Shown here: positions 1 to 6,319 of the stretch, in pieces | Position numbering within the stretch: position 1 is the first letter of the stretch | How the letters are laid out: every line of letters begins with the position of its first letter | Translations under genes and position numbers: made by a program | Notes under the pieces: generated by a model | What the model saw: only the letters and a program-made list of their open reading frames with translations | The model's database searches: none | Told to the model about the DNA's origin: nothing | Origin: Candidatus Omnitrophota bacterium | GTDB taxonomy: Bacteria; Omnitrophota; Gorgyraeia; B26-G9 | DNA length: 7,956 nucleotides | Assembly: GCA_003645745.1 (NCBI GenBank) | Contig: QNCH01000063.1 | Coordinates: 1 to 7,956 of the forward strand | Direction of reading: 5' to 3'

Positions 1-41
1 AATTTGTAATTTGTAATCTGAAATTAGTTATTTATTACTGA

Positions 42-311
42 TTACCTTATATAATTAGGGATTTGAGCAATCAACCTCAAGGTAAAGCCTGAAACAAGCT
101 GTGCTATCCAGGGGAAAAACAACATTGCCACCGCAAATACAGCAACTATTTTAGGAACAAATGTCAATGTCATTTCCTTAATTTGAGTTATTGACTGAAA
201 AATTGAAACCACAACACCAACAACAATCGCGGCAATTAACATTGGCGAAGCTGCCAGGAGAGCTGTAAAAATAGTTTCCCTTAATAAAGCTACCGCAGCC
301 TGTTCGGTCAT
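42..311 (-). CDS. fliQ: Flagellar type III export gate protein FliQ
   Basis: FliQ is a small two-helix subunit of the export gate, present in several copies around the FliP-FliR core. The product has 89 residues, standard for the family, with hydrophobic hairpin helices at about 13-38 and 50-76. The conserved central stretch SIFQSITQIKEMTLTFVPK (36-54) is present. Its ATG overlaps the fliP stop. The 41 bases after the stop contain only an AT-rich 7 bp tandem (AATTTGT twice, 1-14) and no terminator, so transcription probably continues into a gene beyond the window; fliR is the expected neighbour. Confidence 0.97.
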   Translation of the reverse strand: MTEQAAVALLRETIFTALLAASPMLIAAIVVGVVVSIFQSITQIKEMTLTFVPKIVAVFAVAMLFFPWIAQLVSGFTLRLIAQIPNYIR

Positions 312-1063
312 AAGTAAAAGCTCCCGACTAATGCTTTAATAATTAAATACCAGCCGTCAATTAAAATAAATAAAAGCAATTTAAACGGCATTGAAATTAA
401 AACCGGAGGCAGCATCATCATGCCCATAGACATCACCACACTGGCAACAACTAAATCAATAATCAAAAAAGGAAGATATAAAAGAAATCCCATAATAAAT
501 GCTGTTTTTAACTCGCTAATAATAAAAGCAGGAATTAACACCCGCATTGGCACCTCATGCGCGGATTCAGGTTTGGAAATTTTAGCAATGCTTATAAAAA
601 GAGCGAGATCCTTTTCTCTCGCATTGGTAAGCATAAACTTACGCAGCGGCACAAGGCCATTCTCAAAAGCTTGTTTTTGTGAAATTTCATTAGCAGTATA
701 AGGAGCTAATGCTTTTGTGTTAATTTCATTCCACACAGGCATCATAATAAACATAGTTAAGAATAACGCCAGCCCCACTAATAATTGATTTGGAGGAAGC
801 TGCCTTGTTCCTAAAGCCTGCCTTAAAAAAGATAAAACAATAATAATTCTGGTAAAACAGGTAGTCATAATCAATATTGACGGAGCTAATGCCAAAATAG
901 TCAAAAGAAACATTATCTGCAAACTAAGAGCTGTTTCTTTTGGGCCTGCTGCCTCATGCACAAAATTAAACGCCGGAACTCCAAAGGCATAAGCGGTTAT
1001 ATTTAAGAATAACGCACAGCAAAACATTATTATTAAAATGCGGCTTATTTTCTTATAATCCAT
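308..1063 (-). CDS. fliP: Flagellar type III export gate protein FliP
   Basis: FliP pentamerises with FliQ and FliR to form the export gate of the flagellar type III system in the inner membrane. The 251-residue protein has the usual length. It has an N-terminal signal-like segment (1-26) as in other FliP proteins, then hydrophobic segments at about 47-66, 91-110, 186-215 and 225-245. Both family signatures are clear: FTRIIIVLSFLRQALGTRQL (70-89) with PPNQLLVGLALFLTMF, and FIISELKTAFIMGFLLYLPF (180-199) with IIDLVVASVVMSMGMMMLPP (201-220). It starts immediately after the fliO stop and ends with a four-base ATGA overlap with fliQ, indicating coupled translation of the gate subunits. Confidence 0.98.
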   Translation of the reverse strand: MDYKKISRILIIMFCCALFLNITAYAFGVPAFNFVHEAAGPKETALSLQIMFLLTILALAPSILIMTTCFTRIIIVLSFLRQALGTRQLPPNQLLVGLALFLTMFIMMPVWNEINTKALAPYTANEISQKQAFENGLVPLRKFMLTNAREKDLALFISIAKISKPESAHEVPMRVLIPAFIISELKTAFIMGFLLYLPFLIIDLVVASVVMSMGMMMLPPVLISMPFKLLLFILIDGWYLIIKALVGSFYL

Positions 1064-1702
1064 TTATCCATTTCGTAATTGCTTTAATTTTTTAATTTGC
1101 TTCGCGATATCTTTAATCGCGTTATCCTTTTGAAAATTCTCATCCTTGCTGTTATTCATTTGAATAGAAGTCTTGTTGGTTGTAAAATCCTGTACAGCGC
1201 TGGAAAAAATCTTTAAAAATCCTTTATTCTGTGTTACTGTTTTTTTTGTCTGGGAAGACAGAATAACCTTAACTTTCTCATCTGTAATTTTTGTTAAAAA
1301 CCGCAAGCTGCTTGAGTCGCAAGCAAGCACCAAAATTTCTCCAGCAATGTCAACAATATAAATCATCTTTTTAGGCGCAATGTACTCTGCGCTAATTACC
1401 CTGATTAATCCAGGCTTTAGGGATAAATTTCCTTTGCCAATAAATTTTTTAAACATATAGGCAAATAAAATCATCAGCCCAATAACAATGCAAAGAGAAA
1501 AACTAAGCCTGATCAATACAGAGGCAATAGAAACATTATCTTGTGTATTCTGAGTACTCAGATGGTTTTCATTTTCAAGCGCGTGTTTTAAATAATTTGA
1601 ATCCTGCGCGCACAAATTATCACAGCATAAAAAAAAGCATAAAACTACCCCGCAGATAAAAACACACACTGAACCCTGCACCCTGTTTACTCTTGCCTGC
1701 AT
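1064..1702 (-). CDS. fliO: Flagellar biosynthesis protein FliO (FliZ-type)
   Basis: FliO is a bitopic membrane protein that helps assemble the FliP ring of the flagellar export gate. The 212-residue product has a hydrophobic, cysteine-rich N-terminal segment (about 11-31, likely a signal sequence), a polar periplasmic stretch, a second hydrophobic segment (about 60-84) and a cytoplasmic domain with LIRVISAEYIAPKKMIYIVD (99-118) and GEILVLACDSSSLRFL (121-136), the FliO pattern. The tail is Lys/Asn-rich. Sequence conservation in this family is low; position directly before fliP is strong support. The ATG at 1702 has no well-spaced ribosome site (GGAG lies about 15 bases away), so a slightly later GTG start is possible. 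The stop codon abuts the fliP start (TAAATG). Confidence 0.88.
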   Translation of the reverse strand: MQARVNRVQGSVCVFICGVVLCFFLCCDNLCAQDSNYLKHALENENHLSTQNTQDNVSIASVLIRLSFSLCIVIGLMILFAYMFKKFIGKGNLSLKPGLIRVISAEYIAPKKMIYIVDIAGEILVLACDSSSLRFLTKITDEKVKVILSSQTKKTVTQNKGFLKIFSSAVQDFTTNKTSIQMNNSKDENFQKDNAIKDIAKQIKKLKQLRNG

Positions 1703-1886
1703 ATTAAATTAACTATTCTCCATATTTACGGGTAATAGCTCACCCCTATCCAAATTTTCTCTTACCCATAGTTTTTTGATTCACAATTAAATTCATTATT
1801 ATTACGAAATTATTATTACGGCTTTGATAAATCAACCCCCTACATTGTAATTTATTTTGTAATACTCACCAAATCATTAACAATTA
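1703..1886. repeat. 184 bp AT-rich spacer with TGTAGGGG repeat and 14 bp tandem
   Basis: On the minus strand, positions 1844-1820 read TGTAGGGGGTTGATTTATCA then AAGCC. This is a third TGTAGGGG-headed repeat, here with a TTGAT-TT-ATCAA stem. Next to it ATTATTATTACG occurs twice (1795-1806 and 1809-1820, period 14). No open reading frame, terminator or convincing promoter is seen. A TTGATT followed 17 bases later by TAATTT on the minus strand is a weak promoter-like pair and is not called. Confidence 0.45.
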
Positions 1887-2315
1887 TTAAGTTAACCCAT
1901 CCGCTCTTTGCTCCTGACTGACGATATTAGTAATCCTAACGCCAAAATTGTCCTCAATCACCACAACCTCTCCATTAGCAATCAGTTTATTATTTACTAA
2001 AATATCTACTGGATCTCCAGCCAGTTTATCTAATTCGATAATTGATCCGCTGCCTAACGCTAATATATCTTTAATGCTCATCATAGTCCTGCCTAATTCA
2101 ATTGTTACATCCATAGGCACATCCATAATTAAATCAATACTGTTAGCTTTGCCTGGAACTGCAGGCTTAGCAAGATCTGAAAACTGCGCCTTTTGCGGTC
2201 CGCCATCACCTGCAACCTGTGTTTGAGCTTCCTGAGCGGCAGTTGCCTCTGCAACCGCGCCTCCTTTAGTTAATTGGTCAATCTCTTCCTGACTTAAAGG
2301 CTTATCATTTGCCAT
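1887..2315 (-). CDS. fliN: Flagellar motor switch protein FliN with N-terminal EIDxL motif
   Basis: FliN forms the lower ring of the flagellar switch complex and helps receive export cargo and CheY. The 142-residue protein has an N-terminal LSQEEIDQLTKGG (residues 7-19), an Ala/Gln/Gly-rich linker (20-57) and a C-terminal SpoA domain (60-135). Domain features include DVPMDVTIELGRTMMSIKDI (65-84), LGSGSIIELDKLAGDPVDI (87-105), NNKLIANGEVVVIEDNFGVR (108-127) and ITNIV. The N-terminal motif matches the CheY-P-binding segment usual in FliM and FliY proteins. The protein lacks the CheC-like middle domain that defines FliY, so FliN is the better name. The start follows AGGGAG five bases upstream of the ATG and lies 27 bp after fliM. 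Confidence 0.95.
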   Translation of the reverse strand: MANDKPLSQEEIDQLTKGGAVAEATAAQEAQTQVAGDGGPQKAQFSDLAKPAVPGKANSIDLIMDVPMDVTIELGRTMMSIKDILALGSGSIIELDKLAGDPVDILVNNKLIANGEVVVIEDNFGVRITNIVSQEQRADGLT

Positions 2316-2342
2316 ATCTTCTCCCTTTTCACAATAAGCAGA

Positions 2343-3212
2343 TTACCTACATTCTACAATTTGAACTGCACGGCTATTATCTTTTACCCCAATCCGTCCA
2401 TAAAACTTAATTTTACCTTTAACCGCGACATTCACCGGATTATTCATACCCATCGGCAACTTAATAATATCTCCTTCCTTCATTTCTAAAATTTGCTGTA
2501 ATGTAATTTTTGCGCTGCTAAAAAAAGCATTTAAAGGAACAATAATCGTCTGGAGCTTTTTCCCCATCTCAATCATTGCTTTTTTATCTATCTGCTGTTT
2601 GTGATTTTTCTGCTCTATATTTAATTTGTTCAGAACAGGTTCCAAACTAAGAACAGGAACAACCACTTTCAAAACTCCTGTCTGTCCTCCTACTCCTACG
2701 CGGCAATCAACTACCACAACAAATTCATTTGGCGGCACTATACGCACAAACTGAGGATTTGTCTCCTGCGCTAAAGGTTTAAAAACTATTGGCGCTACTG
2801 GCTGCCACGTGTTCTTTAAAGCAATAACAACCTTGTCAATAATTGTACCCAGCACTTTCTGCTCAATTTCTGTAAGCTCTCTATATGCTATATCAGCGCT
2901 GCCTGTACCTCCTAATAATCTGTCAATCAAAGAAAAAACAATATTTAAACTAATTTCTAAAACTGCTTTGCCTTCTATAGACTGCAGTTCAAATACATTA
3001 AAAAACCCAGGATTAGCAAGCTCAGCCGCGAATTTATTATATGTTAGCTGCCTTACATTATCTAAAGATATTTCTATAATTGAGCGTAAATATGTTGTAA
3101 GATCAGAACTCAAAATACGCGCAAAATTTTCATATAAAAGAGAAATTCCGCGCATTGCGTCTTTAGACACTCTTTCAGGCTGTTCAAAATCATAAACTTC
3201 AGTTTCAAGCAT
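2343..3212 (-). CDS. fliM: Flagellar motor switch protein FliM, short N-terminus
   Basis: FliM links FliG to FliN in the C-ring and usually binds phosphorylated CheY through an N-terminal LSQxEIDxLL segment. This 289-residue product starts MLETEVYDFEQPERVSKDAM, which aligns with the VYDFxRPxRxSK stretch normally found some 40 residues in. The remaining domains are intact: the middle CheC-like domain with ENFARILS (28-35), IDRLLGGTG (96-104) and TEIEQKVL (114-121); the FVRIVPPNEFVVV stretch (155-167); and a C-terminal SpoA domain (from about 222, with LKLP-like IIKLP at 249-253). An in-frame TAG at 3243-3245 limits any upstream extension to about 11 residues, and those (TTG LCNKNRGE) lack the motif. 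So the CheY-docking segment is truly absent here. FliN downstream carries such a motif instead. Confidence 0.95.
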   Translation of the reverse strand: MLETEVYDFEQPERVSKDAMRGISLLYENFARILSSDLTTYLRSIIEISLDNVRQLTYNKFAAELANPGFFNVFELQSIEGKAVLEISLNIVFSLIDRLLGGTGSADIAYRELTEIEQKVLGTIIDKVVIALKNTWQPVAPIVFKPLAQETNPQFVRIVPPNEFVVVVDCRVGVGGQTGVLKVVVPVLSLEPVLNKLNIEQKNHKQQIDKKAMIEMGKKLQTIIVPLNAFFSSAKITLQQILEMKEGDIIKLPMGMNNPVNVAVKGKIKFYGRIGVKDNSRAVQIVECR

Positions 3213-3214
3213 TT

Positions 3215-3221
3215 CTCCCCT
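3215..3221 (-). promoter_or_regulatory. Ribosome-binding site that fixes the fliM start
   Basis: AGGGGAG on the minus strand lies two bases before the ATG at 3212. It supports that ATG over the TTG at 3239, which overlaps the end of fliL and would put this site inside the gene. The choice matters because it defines the short N-terminus of FliM. Confidence 0.75.
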
Positions 3222-3225
3222 ATTT

Positions 3226-3753
3226 TTATTGCACAACAAATTCTACAAAATAAATATTTTTCAACCTGCCTGTTTCTAATTTAGCATTAATTTTATCAAT
3301 CATTGCCTGTCTGAGCATATTCCGTCCCGCGGTTGTAGAAATATCGTCTAATGTTTTATTAGAAAGAATATTAATTAATAAATCCAATATTTGAGGTTTA
3401 CGCGAATCCAACTCTGTCTTCACTCTTGGGCTGTCTATTTCTAAAGACATCTCTACTTTCAGGTATCTCTCCGCGTTTGTGCCTGCAAGATTAACAATCA
3501 GCGGGTTCTCAAAAGAATATAAATGCCCCATAGACTTAATCTCACCTTCTTCAACCTGTTCCTGTTTTGGCTCTGCCTGCGGCTGAACTCCTTGCCCCTT
3601 TTGTGGGGTTAAAGCTTTTACTAACAAAAATGCCGCAACAAGGGCAAGAATTATTGCAACTATCGCAATAACCATAACCATGCTTAACGGAGATTTTTTA
3701 GCGCTGGGTTTTTCCGCTTCTTTGCCTTCTTCCACTACTTCAGGATCTGCCAT
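3226..3753 (-). CDS. fliL: Flagellar basal body-associated protein FliL
   Basis: FliL is a single-pass inner-membrane protein that surrounds and supports the stator units near the basal body. The 175-residue product has a charged Glu/Lys-rich cytoplasmic tail (1-22), one hydrophobic segment (about 24-47), a Gln/Glu/Pro-rich linker (49-70) and a periplasmic domain with the family pattern SFENPLIVNLAG (80-91), RYLKVEMSLEI (96-106) and a helix ending DLLINILSNKTLDDI (124-138). The C-terminus NIYFVEFVVQ matches the usual final strand (xVYFTEFVIQ type). The start is ATG 3753, directly after a strong AAGGGGGAG sequence. An upstream in-frame TTG at 3768 would place that ribosome site inside the coding region and is less likely. 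Fourteen bases or fewer separate it from fliM. Confidence 0.94.
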   Translation of the reverse strand: MADPEVVEEGKEAEKPSAKKSPLSMVMVIAIVAIILALVAAFLLVKALTPQKGQGVQPQAEPKQEQVEEGEIKSMGHLYSFENPLIVNLAGTNAERYLKVEMSLEIDSPRVKTELDSRKPQILDLLINILSNKTLDDISTTAGRNMLRQAMIDKINAKLETGRLKNIYFVEFVVQ

Positions 3754-3762
3754 AACTCCCCC

Positions 3763-3789
3763 TTTCAATATCTATTGAAAAATTTTTCA
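3763..3789. promoter_or_regulatory. Two overlapping inverted repeats next to the fliL ribosome site
   Basis: TTTCAATA-TC-TATTGAAA (3763-3780) is a perfect 8+2+8 inverted repeat. It overlaps the perfect 14-base palindrome TGAAAAATTTTTCA (3776-3789). The first touches the fliL ribosome-binding sequence (AAGGGGGAG, 3756-3764), so RNA folding could partly mask it, or the DNA could be an operator. The region is very AT-rich, so chance palindromes are possible. Confidence 0.3.
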
Positions 3790-3802
3790 TCAAAATCTAA
3801 TC

Positions 3803-3827
3803 TGTAGGGGCATGATTCATCATACCC
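3803..3827. repeat. TGTAGGGG-headed short hairpin repeat
   Basis: TGTAGGGGCATGATTCATCA continues into TACCC. GGGCATGAT (3808-3816) and ATCATACCC (3819-3827) form a nine-base stem around a two-base centre. The one mismatch becomes a G-U wobble in RNA made from the minus strand, which is the direction of the operon. It shares its TGTAGGGG head with repeats at 6574 and 1844. No U-run follows on the transcribed strand, so a terminator is unlikely. Confidence 0.5.
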
Positions 3828-3881
3828 GTTATCTTCGGATTATTATCCTGGGTTTGATAAACAAATAATATTAAAAGCCTA

Positions 3882-4063
3882 TATACTCAAACGCAATTGG
3901 TTTGTAATTTTATGACATTCCCCTGCACTGCATATTGATTCGTTCTTCATTCGTAAATCCTCAACGCAGCAAGCTGCGCCTGCGGTTTGACTTAGGTCAG
4001 AACGTTCCAATCTAGGGCACAGGGAAACGCCTAAATTTTACAAACCTATTACGTTTGAGTATA
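3882..4063. mobile_element. MITE-like element, copy 1 (terminal inverted repeats)
   Basis: This 182 bp copy has the same left end as the element at 6626-6808 (TATACTCAAACGCAATTGG). Its right end, CCTATTACGTTTGAGTATA, is a slightly less perfect inverse; the terminal 13 bases including one flanking base (ATATACTCAAACG / CGTTTGAGTATAT) pair exactly. The central hairpin is reduced to CGCAGC-AA-GCTGCG (3965-3978) because of a 1 bp indel and substitutions. It lies in the same orientation as the other copy relative to the operon. The better-paired ends and central hairpin of copy 2 suggest copy 1 is the more decayed. No transposase is encoded. Confidence 0.75.
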
Positions 4064-4089
4064 TTTCACCTTTTGTCTTTCCAATATTT

Positions 4090-4800
4090 TTATTTTCTCT
4101 GCCTTTTTAAAACTATTCTCACGCATCTTCCTCCAATAAACGAATCAAGAACATCCTCTTTTGTCTCGAATTGCTGATACCCGCCAAAGCCCTGGGCAGA
4201 AAGCCTCTCATAACCGATGTTACCATATTTATGTACATACTTAATTACATTTACCGCCCTATCTACTGATAATTCCCATTGGCCGCCATTTTTTTCATCC
4301 TTCTCACAATACCCCTTTACTAAAAGTTTATAAGGCTGGTCATTTAAAACTCTGATTACTTTATCTAAGAGAGCTTTAGCTTCTTCGGTTAAAGCAGAGC
4401 TGTTAAAATTAAAAATAATTGTATCATTTATATTAACCGCAATCATATTCAAAGAAGCATAATCAATTTTTAAATTATGATACCCCTCCTGATTTTCCTT
4501 TTGCAATTCATGCTCCATAATCATCACCAATTTTGACTTATCCATTTTCGCGGAAGCTGGTGAGATAGAAACATCTCCAGATTGAGCAGTAAAAACATTT
4601 TTAAAAAACGCGCCTGAACCTCCTGAGGAAAACATTGAAAAAGCTTCCTGAAGAGAACCTACAACCTTTTGAAATTTCTGGCCACCATAAGTACCAAGAG
4701 TGGTTAATGCAATAAAAAAAGCCATTAACAAAGTCATCAAGCTCGAATAAAGCGCTATCCACGAAGGCGCCTCCATTGGACTTTCTTCTTTTTTAGCCAT
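4090..4800 (-). CDS. MotB-like OmpA-family protein lacking the ion-binding Asp
   Basis: This is a second protein of MotB architecture: 236 residues, one N-terminal membrane segment (residues ~13-36) and a C-terminal OmpA/MotB domain (residues ~120-232). It is a diverged paralogue of the preceding motB. PSWIALYSSLMTLLMAFF aligns without gaps to PLWMMTFGDCMSLLLTFF, and KFQKVVGSLQEAF aligns to KVQKALGSLHESL. The essential aspartate is replaced by Ser20 (codon AGC, two base changes from an Asp codon). In the periplasmic domain GHSADE becomes GYCEKDE, NWAISAARA becomes QWELSVDRA (Arg kept), and NRRVEI becomes GRCVRI. It starts 11 bp after the motB stop, with an AGGAAAAATT site before the ATG. It is probably not a self-sufficient stator subunit. 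An accessory stator or structural periplasmic role is plausible; the function is unknown. Confidence 0.85.
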   Translation of the reverse strand: MAKKEESPMEAPSWIALYSSLMTLLMAFFIALTTLGTYGGQKFQKVVGSLQEAFSMFSSGGSGAFFKNVFTAQSGDVSISPASAKMDKSKLVMIMEHELQKENQEGYHNLKIDYASLNMIAVNINDTIIFNFNSSALTEEAKALLDKVIRVLNDQPYKLLVKGYCEKDEKNGGQWELSVDRAVNVIKYVHKYGNIGYERLSAQGFGGYQQFETKEDVLDSFIGGRCVRIVLKRQRK

Positions 4801-4811
4801 AATTTTTCCTA

Positions 4812-5546
4812 TTATTTTTTACTCTCAATGACTATTTCCACACGCCTGTTTCTTTCTCTATGCGCGGCTGAATCATTGCTGAATAAAGGCCTTGTGTGCG
4901 CGTAAGACATAATTGAAATTTTTTCAGGTTTTATCCCGCCATTAATTAAAAACCCGGCAACACTGGCTGCCCTAGCAGCAGAAATTGCCCAATTATCAGG
5001 AAACTGTCCATTATCCTCAAACTCATCAGCGCTGTGCCCCTCAACAATAACATTATTAGGCAGAACTTTAAGCACACAGGTAATTTCCTGTAATATATCC
5101 ACAAACTGCTCCTTAATCTCAGCTTTGCCGTAGTCAAAAAGCGCGACATTTTCAATCTCAATGACCAATCCTTTTTGCAAATGCGCGATATTAATAAAAT
5201 CATAAAGCCCCACACCCTTAAATTGCTCTGTCAAATTATATGTTGCTTGCGGGCTATCCTCTTTTAAACCACTATCACTAACATATCCTTTTTGCAAAGA
5301 TGCCTCAATACTGTAAAATTCACTAAGCATACGCATTAAGCTGTCTGTATATATTTGCCTGCGCTGCTGTCCCATTAACCCCAGGCTTTCATGCAAAGAG
5401 CCTAATGCTTTTTGAACCTTAACTTCATCAAAACTGGTAAAAGAAATAATCATTACAAAAAAAGTCAAAAGCAAAGACATACAATCGCCAAAAGTCATCA
5501 TCCATAAAGGACAGCCGGGAATACCTTGTTCTTTTTTTTTACCCAT
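4812..5546 (-). CDS. motB: Flagellar stator protein MotB
   Basis: MotB anchors the stator to peptidoglycan and supplies the ion-binding aspartate. The 244-residue protein has a short basic N-terminus, one membrane segment (residues 14-36) and an OmpA/MotB domain from about residue 125. The segment PLWMMTFGDCMSLLLTFF places Asp21 at the essential ion-binding position and resembles the PomB/MotS style FxDxMSLLL. The periplasmic domain has IVEGHSADE (167-175), NWAISAARAASV (185-196) and RERNRRVEIVIE (230-241), the peptidoglycan-binding signature. A plug-like amphipathic stretch follows the membrane segment (VKVQKALGSLHESLGLM). The start codon overlaps the motA stop and is preceded by AGGA inside motA. 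Codons 3-5 lie in a run of nine A. Which ion (H+ or Na+) is used cannot be decided from sequence alone. Confidence 0.96.
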   Translation of the reverse strand: MGKKKEQGIPGCPLWMMTFGDCMSLLLTFFVMIISFTSFDEVKVQKALGSLHESLGLMGQQRRQIYTDSLMRMLSEFYSIEASLQKGYVSDSGLKEDSPQATYNLTEQFKGVGLYDFINIAHLQKGLVIEIENVALFDYGKAEIKEQFVDILQEITCVLKVLPNNVIVEGHSADEFEDNGQFPDNWAISAARAASVAGFLINGGIKPEKISIMSYAHTRPLFSNDSAAHRERNRRVEIVIESKK

Positions 5547-6316
5547 TATTGTCCTTTCGAAAGATTATCCCTGCGTTTAGGAGGAATAAAAACTTTCAGT
5601 TTTTCTTCCACTATGCGCGGGCTGTCACCAGACTGTATTGCCTCAACTCCGGCAAGAACTATTTGTTTTAATAAAATTTCCTCCTCACTGCGGGTTTTTA
5701 ATTTTCCAGCAATCGGCAGGCAAATTAAATTAGCTACGATTGCTCCATACAAAGTAGTTAACAAAGCCACAGCCATTCCTGAACCAATAGAAGATGGATC
5801 ATCCATTGTTTGCAGCATTTGCACAAGGCCAATCAGAGTACCAATCATCCCAAAAGCAGGCGCGTATGTGCCCATTGCTAGAAATATCCCCTGTCCTTCT
5901 CTATGCCTGTCTTCTAAAAAACTCATATCATTGCTTAAAATTATTTTTGTCAAATCAGGCGCTGTGCCGTCAACCACCATTTGTACACCTTTTTTCATAA
6001 AAGGGTCTTGTATTGTTTCTATAGTTGATTCTAAAGCTAACACTCCATCTCTTCTTGCTATAGTAGCATATTGTCCAAGCATTGTAATTATTTCCGTACA
6101 TTCAGGCAGTTTCCAAAAAAACGCTTTTTGCGCGACTGCAATTGCACCCATAAGTTTTGGCAAAGGATAATTAATTAAAGTTGCTGAAATCATTCCGCCA
6201 ATAGTTACTGCTACTGAAGGAATATTTACAAATGCCATTAGGCTGCCGCCTAATAAAATTGTAACTACAATTAAAAGAATGCCAGCAATAATCCCAATTA
6301 CAGTTGATAGATCCAT
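5546..6316 (-). CDS. motA: Flagellar stator protein MotA
   Basis: MotA is the inner-membrane stator subunit that, with MotB, turns ion flow into torque on the rotor. The 256-residue product has the length of the compact MotA/PomA type. Four membrane segments are visible at about residues 2-24, 31-51, 146-168 and 180-202. The large cytoplasmic loop carries ARRDGVLALE (residues 87-96), holding the charged Arg and Glu that contact FliG in the family. Prolines at 153 (TYAPAFGMIG) and 201 (ICLPIAGKL) match the conserved pair in segments 3 and 4. The start at 6316 follows an AAGGAT ribosome site that lies within the end of flbD. The stop overlaps the motB start by one base (TAATG), which suggests coupled translation and matched amounts. 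It is the only motA in view, although two motB-like genes follow. Confidence 0.97.
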   Translation of the reverse strand: MDLSTVIGIIAGILLIVVTILLGGSLMAFVNIPSVAVTIGGMISATLINYPLPKLMGAIAVAQKAFFWKLPECTEIITMLGQYATIARRDGVLALESTIETIQDPFMKKGVQMVVDGTAPDLTKIILSNDMSFLEDRHREGQGIFLAMGTYAPAFGMIGTLIGLVQMLQTMDDPSSIGSGMAVALLTTLYGAIVANLICLPIAGKLKTRSEEEILLKQIVLAGVEAIQSGDSPRIVEEKLKVFIPPKRRDNLSKGQ

Positions 6317-6319
6317 TTT

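Larger units (their letters stand above)
3754..4089. other. 336 bp spacer between motB-like gene and fliL
   Basis: This is the only stretch above 300 bp without a gene. It contains the 182 bp MITE-like element (3882-4063), a TGTAGGGG hairpin (3803-3827), a loose inverted repeat at about 3824-3853 (ACCC...GGAT-TATT-ATCC...GGGT), and adjoining inverted repeats just upstream of fliL (3763-3789). I see no convincing intrinsic terminator and no clear sigma-70 or sigma-54 promoter. Whether fliL is read from upstream or from a promoter inside this spacer is open. Confidence 0.6.

Noticed and set aside
1795..1820. Duplicate ATTATTATTACG as a CRISPR or iteron array
   Set aside because: Only two short AT-rich units with a 2 bp gap; no spacers or further units.
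1887..2315. Calling this gene fliY because of its N-terminal EIDxL motif
   Set aside because: The CheC-like phosphatase middle domain is missing; only a linker and one SpoA domain are present, so FliN fits better.
3213..3239. TTG start for fliM at 3239, and similar TTG starts for fliL (3768) and flbD (6556)
   Set aside because: Each has a family-consistent ATG downstream; for fliM and fliL a strong ribosome site directly precedes that ATG.
3803..3827. TGTAGGGG hairpin as an intrinsic terminator between the motB-like gene and fliL
   Set aside because: No T-run follows the stem on the transcribed strand, and the genes on both sides belong to one functional operon.
4946..5215. Minus-strand 89-codon frame inside motB
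   Set aside because: It is an alternative frame within the intact OmpA-domain coding region of motB, with no recognisable product.
5532..5540. Run of nine A (coding strand) at codons 3-5 of motB as a programmed frameshift site
   Set aside because: Slippage so near the start would simply abort translation. The normal frame gives a complete MotB, so there is no need for a frameshift.
5526..6170. Plus-strand open frame of 214 codons over motA, and other plus-strand frames at 420-701, 1173-1361, 1948-2226, 2809-3195 and 5794-6000
   Set aside because: All lie opposite well-recognised flagellar genes, match no family I know and have no neighbouring plus-strand gene. They are antisense shadows.
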